A stretch of DNA of 64,000 bases from Conus ventricosus (Eukaryota > Mollusca > Gastropoda > Neogastropoda > Conidae). The position numbers and the translations under genes are program-made. The notes under the pieces were generated by a model that saw only the letters and a list, made by a program, of their open reading frames with translations, searched no databases and was not told the origin of the DNA. The stretch covers positions 1 to 64,000 of the forward strand of contig JAFLJL010014913.1 in NCBI GenBank assembly GCA_018398815.1, given 5' to 3'. Below, one piece after another: positions 9,820-21,499 of this stretch. How positions within the stretch are numbered: position 1 is the stretch's first letter; the number at the start of each line of letters is the position of its first letter.

Positions 9820-12800
9820 TTAATCTTTTAAAGTTCTCCAATGCCCTACAGCATATGCAAACTCAGGATTGACGTAAGTTCTCTTGTTATTGTTAGAGAC
9901 TAGTGATTTCTTATTAACAGCAGTTGTGTTTACTTGATGGAGAGTAGAGCGCAGATTAACATTTGTGTGATAAAATACTTTGTTTTCAAAGAGAGCTTGC
10001 TTGTAGTTGTCGTGAGTTATATTTTTTTTGACAACTTCTTTATTTATGCCTTTAGCCTTCTTCATTACAGAAGTCTGGCTGGCAACGCTATACATCTTTG
10101 ACCGCAAACCAACATATTCTTTTATAACTGTCCCATTAAGTTCATCCTTCATCTTTCCAATTACTTTCTTGTTTACAGTTGAATGTAAAGGGCTGTGTCT
10201 TTTGGATAGTCACATGTGTCGTACCCCATCAGTTCCTTTAGCCACCTCAGTTTCTAAGTTTTTGTAAAAGTCTTCTGTGGGGACGTCTAGAATAAAAGAG
10301 TCAGTGTCTGTGTAAAGGACTCTTGCTTCTGGGTTACAGTGGTTTAAAGTAGTCGTACAGAAATTCTAACATCAATAACTTTGACAACTCTAATACGGTA
10401 AAGCCAATAAACACCGGCTTGTCCAACTTAACATCCTTTTTCTTCATCATAATGCCAACCAGGCTGTCGTTAAATCTTCTAAAGTCTTGATAGGTTTAGA
10501 GGCCAGCTTAATTGCTTGTTTTTCTTTTGTAAACTAATTTCACATCTTTTGCGTTTGTGTGGGTTCTCCATGTTTTTCCCAAACAAACTGTTGTTCATTA
10601 ACTTAAAAAAGTCTTTTTCTGAAGCGTCAGTGGCTTGGGTTCTAAGATCAGTATTCTTCCTGATGTATGGTCTCATAAAGGGCTCTTGATCACAGATAAC
10701 TATTCTGTGAACAGCTCTTAGTTTCAGTCCGTGTTTTAAGTAAAACTGTAGGAGTCTGTAATGACAGACATATTTAGTTTTATGTTGAGATTAGCACAAG
10801 TTTAGGAGGTTCTGTGGGGGTCATCTTTAATCTTTCTGTGGCTAGGGGGTAATCGTTATGGAGATCGTGTAGTTCATAGGGATACTCTAAGTCTACTTCT
10901 AAGATTAGTCCTATTGGATTATTAGGCGGAAGCTGTAATAACATACCTAACACAGTATTGACATCATGAGGCCCTTTTATCATTGTAAAGTTTCTCAGTG
11001 GAAGCGGTTGGCTCATGGCCCATCCATACAGATTGTTGGGTCTAAGTACATTAGATAGTTGGATGGTTTGGTGGGATCATAGTCGTCTAAGTACTTGTTG
11101 TTGGCTTTGCAGTAAGGATGTGAGGCCATGCTAATACCTCCCTCAGCCCATCTTCAATCATCTGAAGTGTGGGTAGATCAAAAATTAAGTCAATCTGGAT
11201 GTTTGTAGACTTTAAGAAAGCATCCCAAGATAACCCTGGGGTAGAGATGTAATGTGATGAGTCTAAGCTGTAATGTTTCATGCATGTAGATCTGTAATTC
11301 TGAAAGACGTCTGCCAATAAAACACACGTCAGCCAATAAATATTGATCATGATAATCGTCCATCGTTTGGCAGTGTAATTCTGTCCAGGCCTTTTGAGCG
11401 TATTCATATTCAGAGTCAGTTATGTCTTTGCCTCTAAGATAGAAAAGAAAAGCGCCTTTAGGGGGAAGTGAGTCTTCATCAAACCTGTCCACGAGTTCAT
11501 GTATTCATAAGGGTAAACTCCTTTGCGCACTAAAGATGGGTCAAAGTATTTTTTAGTGATTGGAAAGTCTTGCGAGAGCCTGCTAACTTATCCAAACTTC
11601 CCATCAGATGTTGGGCAGAGTCATAAAAGGATAAACAGTCAAGAGTTAAAGTCATGTACTTTTCTGAAGACTGGCAATGCAGGTAACCCTTTATATTCAG
11701 AAGTCACTGCTTGCATGATAAAATGAGAATCGTAGCCTCGTAAGTTATGAAAGAAGATAGGCAGTTTCCATGTTTAGGGTCAACCTTAAGTTGAAGATTA
11801 CACTTGCTGTGTGCTGCTCCTCTGAATTTTCCGCTAATGTGATCGTGGTCTCTTACTGTCACGTCTTTACTGTTAGGTGTTAGCTCTAAGCCGCAAATCC
11901 AGCAGTGTGGTAGATGAGTTATAACGTTCTTGGTCTTCAGGAGTCATAAACAATGTCTGAAGGTTCAGTTCATTGGATAACTGATTGCAAAGTTGTTTCA
12001 TCTGCTCTAAAAATCTGCAGCTGCGTTGGGACCTCTGTAAATTTCAGGCGTTGTGTGTTGGCCATTGACCTAACAACAATAAACGCATAAGAACAGATCT
12101 GATGGTGGGTTAATAAGGTTGTTTTTTTGTTCTTGCTGTTGTGGACCATAGTACTGCGGTAAGAGCGATTCAAAGTCAGCATAAACCACGTATGGGCTCA
12201 TTTGCATTTTGCGTACATTTCTTAAAACTAACTTTAGACCCTGGTTTAGGTGTGAGGAGTTCGGTTTCGCAGTCTACAAAACTTTTTACAATGTTTCTTA
12301 TGGCGGGCAGCCGCTTCTATAGTAGGGATTCTGACCAAACACCTTCTACAAAGCTCCTGTTTAGATTTATGCTTTGATGTATATTCTAACAGTCTGCTTA
12401 TTGTTCTAATTAATACATAATGGCTCTTTGTCCTATCTGCAAACAGTATCAAGTCTACATGATTCTAAGTGATTTGCCTAAAGTAGGAGCGTTTGGAGAA
12501 ATCCTTAGAGGCACTAGATTGGCTTCTACAGACCATGTGTATACGTTTACAGTGATTGGTTTGTTTTGCTCTTCAAACTGAGATATACTTTCTATATTCA
12601 CTAGAAAGGTTATGTTATCAAAGTTCAGCTCTTGCTTATATTGTTCATAATTAGATACTCTGTTTGCATGATTTTTGACAGGATGTAAATGCGCTAAAAC
12701 ACACCACATAAAACACATGCTATCAGAATTATGTATGTTTAAGACTGCTCGTTTTAACTCTAACTCTTTTGGAAGGGAAGGTAAGAATTGCCAACTATAG

Positions 12801-13221
12801 GATAGAACTTTGTTTGCCTCAATCTGATTTCAAGGATTGTCCCTTCAGACCAGCCAGAAGCCCTTAACTTTGCCTCCTCACTTGCATGGTTAAACTGTGT
12901 AAGCATGTAGTCAGCCCAGTCAGAATTAAGGTCGCGATAGCTAATAACTTCTTTCTGTTTAGTGGAAACCCAGACTTGCATGTTACTATCATCAGGCGTT
13001 ATATAATCAATCAGAACGGCCAACAGCACTTTTACTGGTGGCTCCATCTGAAGAAACTCTGGGATTTTAGAGATAGCATGTGTCACGCTTTCATGAACAT
13101 TTGTAGGGGTAATGATGTCCATGTCTACTTCACTAAACGTATTGCTTAATTGTTTGTCACTACCAAATATTTCTTCCATCGTATATAGTTTTCTATCCTC
13201 GAATTTTCTTGTGGCGGTCAT
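9820..13221 (-). CDS. polB: Type-B DNA polymerase, protein-primed class (frameshifted)
   Basis: About 1,130 codons, typical for Maverick polymerases. From N to C: start MTATRKFEDRK at 13,221 and a ~150-residue N-terminal domain; a cysteine-rich block (CRRC ... HKKHC, near 12,280-12,350); RDHDHISGKF near 11,830-11,860, next to a CWICGLEL pair in the exonuclease/DNA-binding region; palm motif A LEVDLEYPYELHDLHNDYPL (near 10,840-10,900); motif B NNSLFGK (near 10,570-10,590); motif C YTDTDS (near 10,299-10,316); C-terminal MKDELNGTVIKEYVGLR block from 10,152. It would replicate the element from a protein primer. All key palm motifs survive but lie in different frames, so the gene as written is not translatable. 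Confidence 0.88.
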
Positions 13222-13288
13222 TTTTAAAGCCACAATATTTACGTAAATTAAAAAAAATAAATGTAAATAAAAGTAAGTAAACGCACTT

Positions 13289-13552
13289 TTAGTCTTCACC
13301 CAAGCGTTGCAACACTTCAAGACACGGTAACCTTACAATAACACCTGCTAATATTTTAGCTTTTTCTAAATCACTACAGTCAATGTTCATCACTTTGATT
13401 GCTTCATCAAATAATTCACTATGATCTTTTATTATATTGTTTACATCATTCTTAAAACCAAATTCGCTAAAATCAGTGTTTAATACTTTCATTGTTTCGT
13501 CAAATAGTTCATTACAATTCTTCAAATCAGATTCACTGAGTTCGGCAGCCAT
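13289..13552 (-). CDS. Small acidic ORF with an internal duplication
   Basis: Intact 87-codon ORF, MAAELSESDLKNC, upstream of the polymerase. Two copies of an ELFDE-[TA]-[MI]-KV-[LM]-N-x-D segment are separated by about 27 residues, so the protein is an internal tandem repeat. It ends in VRLPCLEVLQRLGED and is predicted wholly helical. It lies in an operon-like set with the polymerase and the next small ORF, each preceded by an AT-rich ATTTTTAAA-type spacer. Not recognised in element B. Function unknown. Confidence 0.5.
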   Translation of the reverse strand: MAAELSESDLKNCNELFDETMKVLNTDFSEFGFKNDVNNIIKDHSELFDEAIKVMNIDCSDLEKAKILAGVIVRLPCLEVLQRLGED

Positions 13553-13589
13553 TTTTAAATCTAAAATAAATAAAAAAATAATTGTAAAT

Positions 13590-13914
13590 TCAGCTGTTAC
13601 TCATAGTCTTTTCTAATCGTAAAACCTGATCTTCATTAAAGCGAATAGCTACTCCTTCAGAGTCAGTAGAAACAGTCAGATTAACATCTTCAGGAGCCAT
13701 ATTATCAACTAAAATGGCAAACAACTTTATAATCGGTTGGGGCCAAGAATCTGGTATTTTACTGATGGCCTGCTTTACGCTTTCTCACATATTTATGCGC
13801 TCAAAAAGATCAGTAATTAATTCTTCAAACCTCCTCTTTAACTCTTCTTTATCAGCCTCCCAATCCAAACTCGTAAAGTATATCAATAAGCTCTGTAGCT
13901 ACTTCGGGCTTCAT
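13590..13914 (-). CDS. Small ORF resembling the polymerase N-terminal domain (frameshifted)
   Basis: Starts MKPEVATELIDILYEFG, about 107 codons with two apparent one-base shifts, ending LRLEKTMSNS. Its second half (ESVKQAISKIPDSW, then IIKLFAILVDNMAPED, then VSTDSEGVAIRFNED) lines up with the polymerase N-terminus (ESVTHAISKIPEFL, VLLAVLIDYITPDD, VSTKQKEVISYRD, 13,000-13,110). It looks like a free-standing paralog of that domain, 370 bp upstream of the polymerase start. Nothing is known to me of its role; a polymerase accessory or terminal-protein-like partner is a guess. Confidence 0.5.
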
Positions 13915-13962
13915 TTTTAAAACCAGATTAAAATCATAAATTAAAAAATAAGTAAGCCGCAG

Positions 13963-14070
13963 CATGGGCCTGTAACGCGCTCTGCAATGCACGCTGCCAA
14001 ACGATCATAGGCTGCTGAGGTCTATTTTGAGCCCTGGGTTTTTCCGCTCTCTCCCTCCAGCAGCAGTAGT
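13963..14070 (-). repeat. Right terminal inverted repeat of Maverick A
   Basis: Reverse complement of 3-114, including the shared block AAAAACCCAGGGCTCAAA, ending ...CAGCAGCAGTAGT at 14,070. About 107 bp, with small indels relative to the left copy. Confidence 0.85.
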
Positions 14071-14312
14071 ATTGATTGGTTGGCGGGGCGCATTGCAGAT
14101 GTCAAGTGGAACTGGTAGGACCACTTGACATTCCCTGACACCTCCATCCACTTTAGCGCGCTTGACACCTTTCGCCCAAGTCGCCCCAAGTCACCCAAAA
14201 TCACCCCAAGAATGTAAATATGCACGTTCTGATTTATTATGGTGCTGGAAGTAGAAGAGCGTACTGTAAACCCTTACTTTTTATGCCCCTGGAGAGAATG
14301 TTAATATGCTGG
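14071..14312. repeat. Rearranged Maverick-end fragments with an 11-bp-arm hairpin
   Basis: Three pieces lie outside the right inverted repeat. 14,071-14,100 resembles left-end bases 63-97 in direct orientation. 14,099-14,131 is a perfect hairpin (ATGTCAAGTGG, 11-base loop, CCACTTGACAT). 14,225-14,312 is the inverted copy of 118-206, which includes the 3' end of the penton-like gene. Either the true TIR is longer and its left partner lies before base 1, or this is a scrambled end of another copy. Confidence 0.7.
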
Positions 14313-14508
14313 TTCACGATCACCATATCTTATCTTGCACGTAAGCCCCCCATTTTAAAGTAACGATTACGTCAATTTTTGCAGTTTTTGCGTGTTAATT
14401 TTGTTTGTGAAAAGGTGTTAATTTTGACCAAAAGTGACATGAGAAGGACGTGATTTGTATGTGGAAAAGGGGGGTTTTCGTGCAAAATAAGATGGGTGGT
14501 CTTGAACC
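14312..14508. mobile_element. MITE-like inverted-repeat element
   Basis: Arms of about 50 bp (14,312-14,366 and 14,455-14,508) share ATCTTAT-TTGCACG-AA-CCCCCC in inverted orientation, roughly 80-85% by eye, around a 90-bp AT-rich centre. The centre itself has GTGTTAATTTTG twice. It contains no ORF. It could be a non-autonomous DNA transposon or a large hairpin. Confidence 0.45.
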
Positions 14509-14848
14509 CGCATATTTACCTTCTTAAAGTAAAATAACATGTATTTGTTTTCTTTTTTTAAAATTTGTTACAGATGCATTGGATTCTGCGAAGATTGTGA
14601 TGCTATCTGAAACAAATATTTTAAGGAAAGAAATAACTGGATGTGTTTAATGTCGTTAGCGATTGCGGTCTGTATAGCACAAAGGTTACGCTCATGCTTT
14701 GTTTCTGTTGGTGTAGATTTGCTTGTTTCTTTACTACCGCTGAAACTAAGAATAGCAAAACTGTACTACTTTTTATGACTAGTGCAGCCGTATGGGTTAA
14801 TGGTTGATTGAAACATTATTTTCATTGACTACCACATGCAATGTTATG
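14509..14848. other. Featureless AT-rich spacer
   Basis: No ORF, repeat or RNA gene recognised between the hairpin element and the microsatellite block. Confidence 0.5.
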
Positions 14849-15463
<615 letters not shown>

Positions 15464-15573
15464 CACAAACGAGTTAACAAACATCGTGTGTATTGATTCT
15501 GCAGGTAAGAAAAATAGTGACAGAGATTTATTGTGATCATGTCAGTGCGATGCATTTTACTATTAATCTTCAA

Positions 15574-15597
15574 ACACACACACACACACACAACATA

Positions 15598-15638
<41 letters not shown>

Positions 15639-15822
15639 CAACACAACACACACACCACACACCACACAACACACACACACACCACACACACACTTATGCA
15701 CACACACCAACACACACACACAACCACACAGACACCACACAAAACACACACACACACCACCACACACACACCACACAACATCACAAAACACACACACACA
15801 CACACAAAACACAACAAACACA

Positions 15823-15855
<33 letters not shown>

Positions 15856-16013
15856 CACACACACACACACACACAAAACACACACACACACACACACACA
15901 AAAACACACACACACACAGCACACACAACACAACCCCACACACACACACAAAACACACACACACACACCACACAACACACACACACAACACACAACCCCA
16001 CACACAACCACAC

Positions 16014-16049
<36 letters not shown>

Positions 16050-16401
16050 ACACACACACACACACACACCACACACACACGACACACACACACACACAAC
16101 AAACACAACAACCACACGCGCCACATCACAAAAGCACAGAAAACCCAAAACAAACACGACAACAACACACACACAAAAACACACACACACACCCACACAC
16201 CCCAAACACACACCAACAAACACAAACCACACACACAACCAAACCAAACACACACACAAACACACACCCAAAACCCCAACCAAACACACCACAACAACAC
16301 ACACACACAAAAAAACCCCAAAACCCCTTTGCACAAAAGGGAAGGCAAAACCACACACACACACACACACACACACGCACGCACGCACGCACGCACGGCA
16401 A

Positions 16402-16433
<32 letters not shown>

Positions 16434-16475
16434 GACGCACGCCCCAACACACACACACACACCACACCACACACA
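15574..16475. repeat. Long interrupted (CA)n array with (CGCA)n end
   Basis: Roughly 900 bp of CA repeat with frequent CAACA, CCACAC and AAAACAC interruptions, turning into (GCAC)n at 16,376-16,440. The many interruptions suggest an old array or basecalling damage. No coding content. Confidence 0.95.
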
Positions 16476-16489
16476 CCAAGTTCCTCTTG

Positions 16490-17400
16490 GCTGAAAAAGT
16501 GTGTCTCTGTGGTAGACTGTGCTATAAAAGTCAGTACTGTAGGCTTCTCAGGTAACAAAAAAAATTGCTTTAGCAGATGAAGCTCGTAAATAAACACTGT
16601 ACAGTAGAAAAAGTAACATTATGACTCAAAATTGAAACCGAAGAATCTTCAGCCGGTGTGCATTCATTGATTGGGTTGTGTTCTGCCCAGCTGCTTATAC
16701 TTGTGCATTTATCACAGCAGTCTAATTCTAAACACTTCACGTTCTCGAATGAAATTTAAAACCGTTTGTTCCAGAGGTAATCAAATGGTCACGCTTGCAG
16801 TAACCACGTTCGCAGTACTGTCTTATCTGCAGAAATCAAAATCTTCTAATGATGTAGATCAGGACAGTCTCCGACATATGATGGTCTCAGTTGTCGCTTT
16901 AAGTTTTACTCACCTGAGTGTATCTAAGGTACGTTTTATAGAGCAAAAGTGTTTGCCACAAAATTATATTGAACTTCAAATACAATTTAAATCATTGGCG
17001 TCCCTACAAAGACATCAGAAATGGATGTGAAAAATGGGAACCCCCCTCTTCATTGAACACACCACCCTGAAGAAGTTTTTAGAGTTGAAGGTGGTGATTC
17101 GCAATACGACGGTCCCTTACATTATTAAGTTGAATGAAAACAAGCGAGAAAAGGCCCGAGGTCAAAAGGGATTATGAGGTGAAATGGGCGCATCACGCAT
17201 GGGTAAGTGGGCCTGATAGTGATGGGTGCCCGTTGCGTGGGTATTCAACTGTGAACCTGAGATATCATCAGCAAAGTGTCGTGATCAATCAAATGTGTAC
17301 CTGGCTACCCGCTCCCTTGATAGGTATTTATTTTAAATGTCAGTCTGTGGATTCAATGCACCAAACATTTAGGTGCCCTGGCAATTTCAAAATTAAATGG
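16490..17400. other. Unassigned unique sequence
   Basis: Contains open stretches at 16,671-17,030 and 17,134-17,517 with no recognisable domain. No splice-site pattern or homology that I can name; the second runs into a GAA/ATC repeat. Possibly flanking host DNA. Confidence 0.3.
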
Positions 17401-17788
17401 GATAAGAAGAAGAAGAAAAGAAGAAGAAAGAAGAGAAGAGAAGAAGCAAATCATCATATCACTCATCTCATCATCAATCATCATCATATATCATCAAACT
17501 CATCATCATCATTATGATAATGAAAATCACAATAATCATAAGAACAATGATGATGATGATGATCCTCTTATCTTTTTAAATCTATCTATCTATCTATCTT
17601 CTATCTAATCTATCTATCTATCTATCTAATCTATCTATCTTTTCTATCTATCTATCTATTATCTATTATCTATCTATCTATCTCTTATCTCTTGTCTGTC
17701 TGTCTGTCCTACCTACCTACCTACCTACCTACCTCCTACCCCAAACCTTACCTCCCTCCCTACACTTACCTACAACCCTACCTACTCT

Positions 17789-17822
<34 letters not shown>

Positions 17823-17987
17823 CTCTCTCCCCTGTAAATTGCATATATGCACAGATTTAACATTATTTATCTATCTATTAAAATCTATCTTTTCTATCTG
17901 TTGTCTGTCTGTTTTGTCCGTTCGTCCGTCCGTCGTCCGCCGTCCGTGTCCGTCCGTCCGTCCGTCCGTCGTCTGTTGTCTGTCTTT

Positions 17988-18040
<53 letters not shown>

Positions 18041-18052
18041 TATTATCTATTG
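17400..18052. repeat. Mixed tri- and tetranucleotide microsatellites
   Basis: (GAA)n-like at 17,405-17,445, (ATC)n-rich at 17,447-17,565, (CTAT)n at 17,578-17,690, (CTGT)n/(CTAC)n at 17,692-17,735, (CT)n at 17,789-17,830, (CCGT)n at 17,918-17,970 and a second (CTAT)n at 17,988-18,040. Confidence 0.95.
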
Positions 18053-18117
18053 TCTTTTTGTTAAATTCGATTGATGTGAGAGACACCAACGCGGGGGGGA
18101 TAGCCCATTCTCCGACT

Positions 18118-19485
18118 GGCTGGCTATAAAGAACACGAACTGCACTGAAAGCTCACTTCAGACTGCAGGCTGGCTATAAAGAACACGAACAGCACTGAAA
18201 GTCACTTCAGACTGCAGGTGGCTATAGAGAACGAACTGCACTGAACGCTCACTTCAGACTGCAGGTGGCTATAGAGAACATGAATTTGCACGGAACGCTC
18301 ATTCAGATGCAGGCTGGCTTAGAGAACACGAACTGCACCGAAAGCTCACTTCAGACTGCAGGTGGCTATAGAGAACACGAACGCACTGAAAGCTCACTTC
18401 GACTGAGGCTGGCTATAAAGAACACGAACTGCACTGAAAGCACTTCAGACTGCAGGTGGCTATAAAGAACACGAACTGCACTGAAAGCTCATTCAGACTG
18501 CAGGCTGGCTATAAAGAACACGAACTGCACTGAAAGCTCACTTCAGACTGCAGGCTGGCTATAAAGAACAAAACTGCACTGAAGCTCATTTTCAGACTGC
18601 GGGGCTGGTATAAAAAACACAAATGCACTGAAAGCTCACTTCAGATGAGGTGGCTATAGAGAACACGAACTGCACTGACGCCACTTCAGACTGCAGGCTG
18701 GCTATAGAGAACACGAACTGCACTGAAAGCTCACTTCAGACTGAAGGTGGCTATAAAGAACACGAACTGCCCCGGGAAGCTCACTTCAGACTGCAGGTGG
18801 CTATAGAGAACACGAACTGCACTGAAAGCTCACTTCAGACTGCAGGCTGGTTTAAAAAGAACACGAACTGCACTAAAAGCTCACTTAGACTGCAGGCTGG
18901 CTATAGAGAACACAAAACTGCACTGAAAGCTCACTTCAGACTGCGGCTGGATATAAAGAAACACAAACTGCACTGAAAGCTCACTTCGGGACTGCAGGCT
19001 GGCTATAGAAAACACGAACTGCACCGAACGCTCACTTCAGACTGCAGGCTGGCTTAGGAACACGAACTGCATGAAAGTCACTTCAGACTGCGGCTGGTAT
19101 AAAGAACAAAAACTGCACTGAAAGCTCATGCCACACTGCAGGCTGGTACAAAGAGCACGAACTGCACTGAAAGTCACTTCAGACTGCAGGTGGCTATAGA
19201 GAACACGAACTGCACTGAACGCTCACTTCAGACTGCAGGCTGGCTATGAGAACACAAAACTGCACTGAAAGCTCACTTCAGACTGCAGGCTGGCCTAAAA
19301 AACCCACAAACTGCATGAAAGCTCACTTCAGACTGCAGGCTGGCTATAGAGAACACGAACTGCACCGAAAGCTCACTTCAGACTGCAGGTGGCTATAGAG
19401 AACACGAACTGCACTGAAAGCTTCCTTCAGATGCAGGCTGGCTATAGAGAACACAAACTGCACTGAAAGCTCTTTTCAGACTGCT
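18118..19485. repeat. 50-bp minisatellite, about 27 units
   Basis: Tandem unit of about 50 bp reading GGCTATAAAGAACACGAACT then GCACTGAAAGCTCACTTCAG then ACTGCAGGCT. Units differ by TATAAA/TATAGA, AAAGCTC/AACGCTC and many one-base gaps. Some units stay in frame for 60-100 codons by chance; no protein is implied. It contains no spacers, so it is not CRISPR-like. Confidence 0.95.
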
Positions 19486-19489
19486 TCAA

Positions 19490-21170
19490 TGGAAAATCTT
19501 CTTTCGTCTGCAGAAAATAAAATATTATCGGTGTTTCAGCATGAACTCGTTTCTCAAGGAGAAAGAATCATATAAACAAAACTATATTGCCCCTACCTGC
19601 TTACTATGGGGCAGGAAAAATATCCCCTTTGGGGTAGGTAGGGTTGACTGGTAATGGAGAGCATTGTCGTTTAAAACAAGTACAAAAAATGGTACTGGTG
19701 GACGTTTTCAAATTTTGATTAAAAGAGAAACAAAAAAGATATAAGTCATATTAAGTGTGGCTCAAACTGAGTTTAAACCCCAATTTTTAAAAAAGGGGAA
19801 ATCTCGCTGGTAATCGCATTGTGCAGTTCTAAAAAAATCGTGAATGCATGTGCACCTAATAATTAGCTACGTTGGCAAAATGTCATAACAAAGGGTAATA
19901 AAACAAAAGAGAATAATCAAAGAAAACAAACAAACAAAAATGTTTGTCTTTATAGCTTAATTGGCATTTTCCCATAAATTTCAGCACTACTGGTTGTTTT
20001 CTTGCAGAGATCGAAAACAAATGGGATTCCTGGACAGGCAGTGTATGTCCCGGGGCCCCTAGAGGCCATGTTTTCAAAACACAGAATCCAAAGCTCTTCC
20101 GGCGGCCCGTTTGGTTTTGAAATGCCTTGCTGATATCTAAATATGAGCTAGTTTTGATGCTGCACTACTAGACTAGGACAAATTCACAAAAAAGGCCCAA
20201 CAAAAAGTAGGTGGCAAATGATGTTAGGAATTGTCAGATGACTGATTCTAAAGATGTGACCATGCTCTTTTCAGTTTTGTTGTCTGAAAACCCTCTCAAA
20301 GCGTATTTTCTGCACTAAAAATTAAATATTCAAAATGGTGCCATAAGTACTGAAATAAGGATTCTGTAACTGAACTTCCATTGTTTTTGCTACAAAAAGT
20401 TTTGTTATTGAAAAACTATTGTTTTTATTTTAATTTAAAAGAGAAAAAAAAAACTTATTGTTTTTTTAAATATTAAACCCAATTTTTTAATCATAAAAAA
20501 ATGTACAAACGACAAGCCGTTACAACATGACAGCAGTTACAAACAAAATAAAAATGGAGCCACAGTTAAATTTTTCCCCTTGCCTTGCCTTAAGTAACAA
20601 AACAATCTGTTAATTAGAAACAAAAACATTTTGTTTTTTGTGTTTGGGCGAAATATGCGAAAGAGAAGAGAGAGAAGAGAGGTGAGAGAGAGAGAGAGAG
20701 GAGAGGGGAGAGGGGAGAGAGAGAGAGAGAAAAGAGAGAGAGAGAGAGAGAGCATTCAAGCACTCTTGAGATATTTATAGTTAATAATTCTTTACCCTTA
20801 AACAAAAAAATTCACAGCCTATCAGAAATAGCTGTTTCTGTACTTTCAAGAGGGAGTGGGGTGTCAATTTAGGGAGGGAGGAGGGATTGAAAGAAAGGAG
20901 ATGAATATTGATAAGACTTTGTGTTTATAGTTAAAGTCAATGGGTCATTATAAGTAATCAAATCTATTGGTACTTTTCCAATAATTTCAATCGTTTTTTT
21001 CTTTCTTTAGTGAATTCTTCCTCTTATTGTTTTAAATTTTTGATTCAAGCCAGCCAAACGAATCTGTAAAAAGTATAGTCATAATTTGTGCTATTATTTA
21101 CTTCACAATCACTGATACCTTGTCTGGAATCATACAATCGTTTCATTTGTTGTAACAAACATTTTTGGCG
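19490..21170. other. AT-rich unique sequence with one GA microsatellite
   Basis: No gene recognised. A (GA)n tract lies at 20,660-20,755. The remainder is AT-rich DNA up to the DIRS inverted repeat. Confidence 0.5.
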
Positions 21171-21173
21171 TCA

Positions 21174-21310
21174 TATACTGTACCCCTGTCAGACAAAAGC
21201 ATTCACGGCAGTTAGTCAGCTCTGCCAGGCCGAAGTTTTTGTGTGGCTAATGCAGTAATAAGACAGTCACGTGATGCCCACCCCCTTCCGCCGAGGAAGA
21301 AGCCAGTTTT
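21174..21310 (+). repeat. Left inverted terminal repeat of the DIRS-like element
   Basis: Shares ATTCACGGCAGTTAGTCAGC and CAGTCACGTGAT with the reverse complement of 42,784-42,920; about 80-85% by eye over about 130 bp. Confidence 0.8.
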
Positions 21311-21499
21311 CAACCCCCCGTCCTTCATTCTCTCTCGGCCTGCCGTCCAAGCAAGATAAGTCTTGTGCTCTGTCTCGCTTCTTTTGCCGTTGTGTTAAGA
21401 TAGCTTTGTGTTTGCTTATTTGTTGTGGCTTGCTCGCTTCACCCTTTTACTCTTGAACCGGTGGGGCTTTGGTTGGTGCGCTTTATTTACCCATTTAAC

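Larger units (their letters stand above)
1..14070. mobile_element. Maverick/Polinton element A
   Basis: A near-complete Maverick bounded by inverted repeats at 3-114 and 13,963-14,070. Left to right it holds a penton-like gene (-), conserved protein X (+), a conserved membrane protein (-), major capsid (+), packaging ATPase (+), an unknown gene (+), a hydrophobic protein (+), integrase (-), a small conserved protein (-), two paralogous membrane proteins (-), two small conserved genes (+), an AT-rich repeat, the DNA polymerase (-) and two small ORFs (-). Size and gene set fit known Mavericks. Most genes carry frameshifts. No adenain-like protease was recognised. The left tip is cut by the window edge, so target-site duplication cannot be tested, and the true right end may lie beyond 14,070. 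Confidence 0.9.

Noticed and set aside
1..14070. Free virus genome or bacterial/phage contig
   Set aside because: Inverted repeats, integrase, flanking eukaryotic microsatellites and a second nested copy all indicate an integrated Maverick in an animal chromosome.
14022..14225. 67-codon minus-strand frame over the right TIR of Maverick A
   Set aside because: It overlaps the inverted repeat and hairpin, matches nothing, and the left TIR has no counterpart frame.
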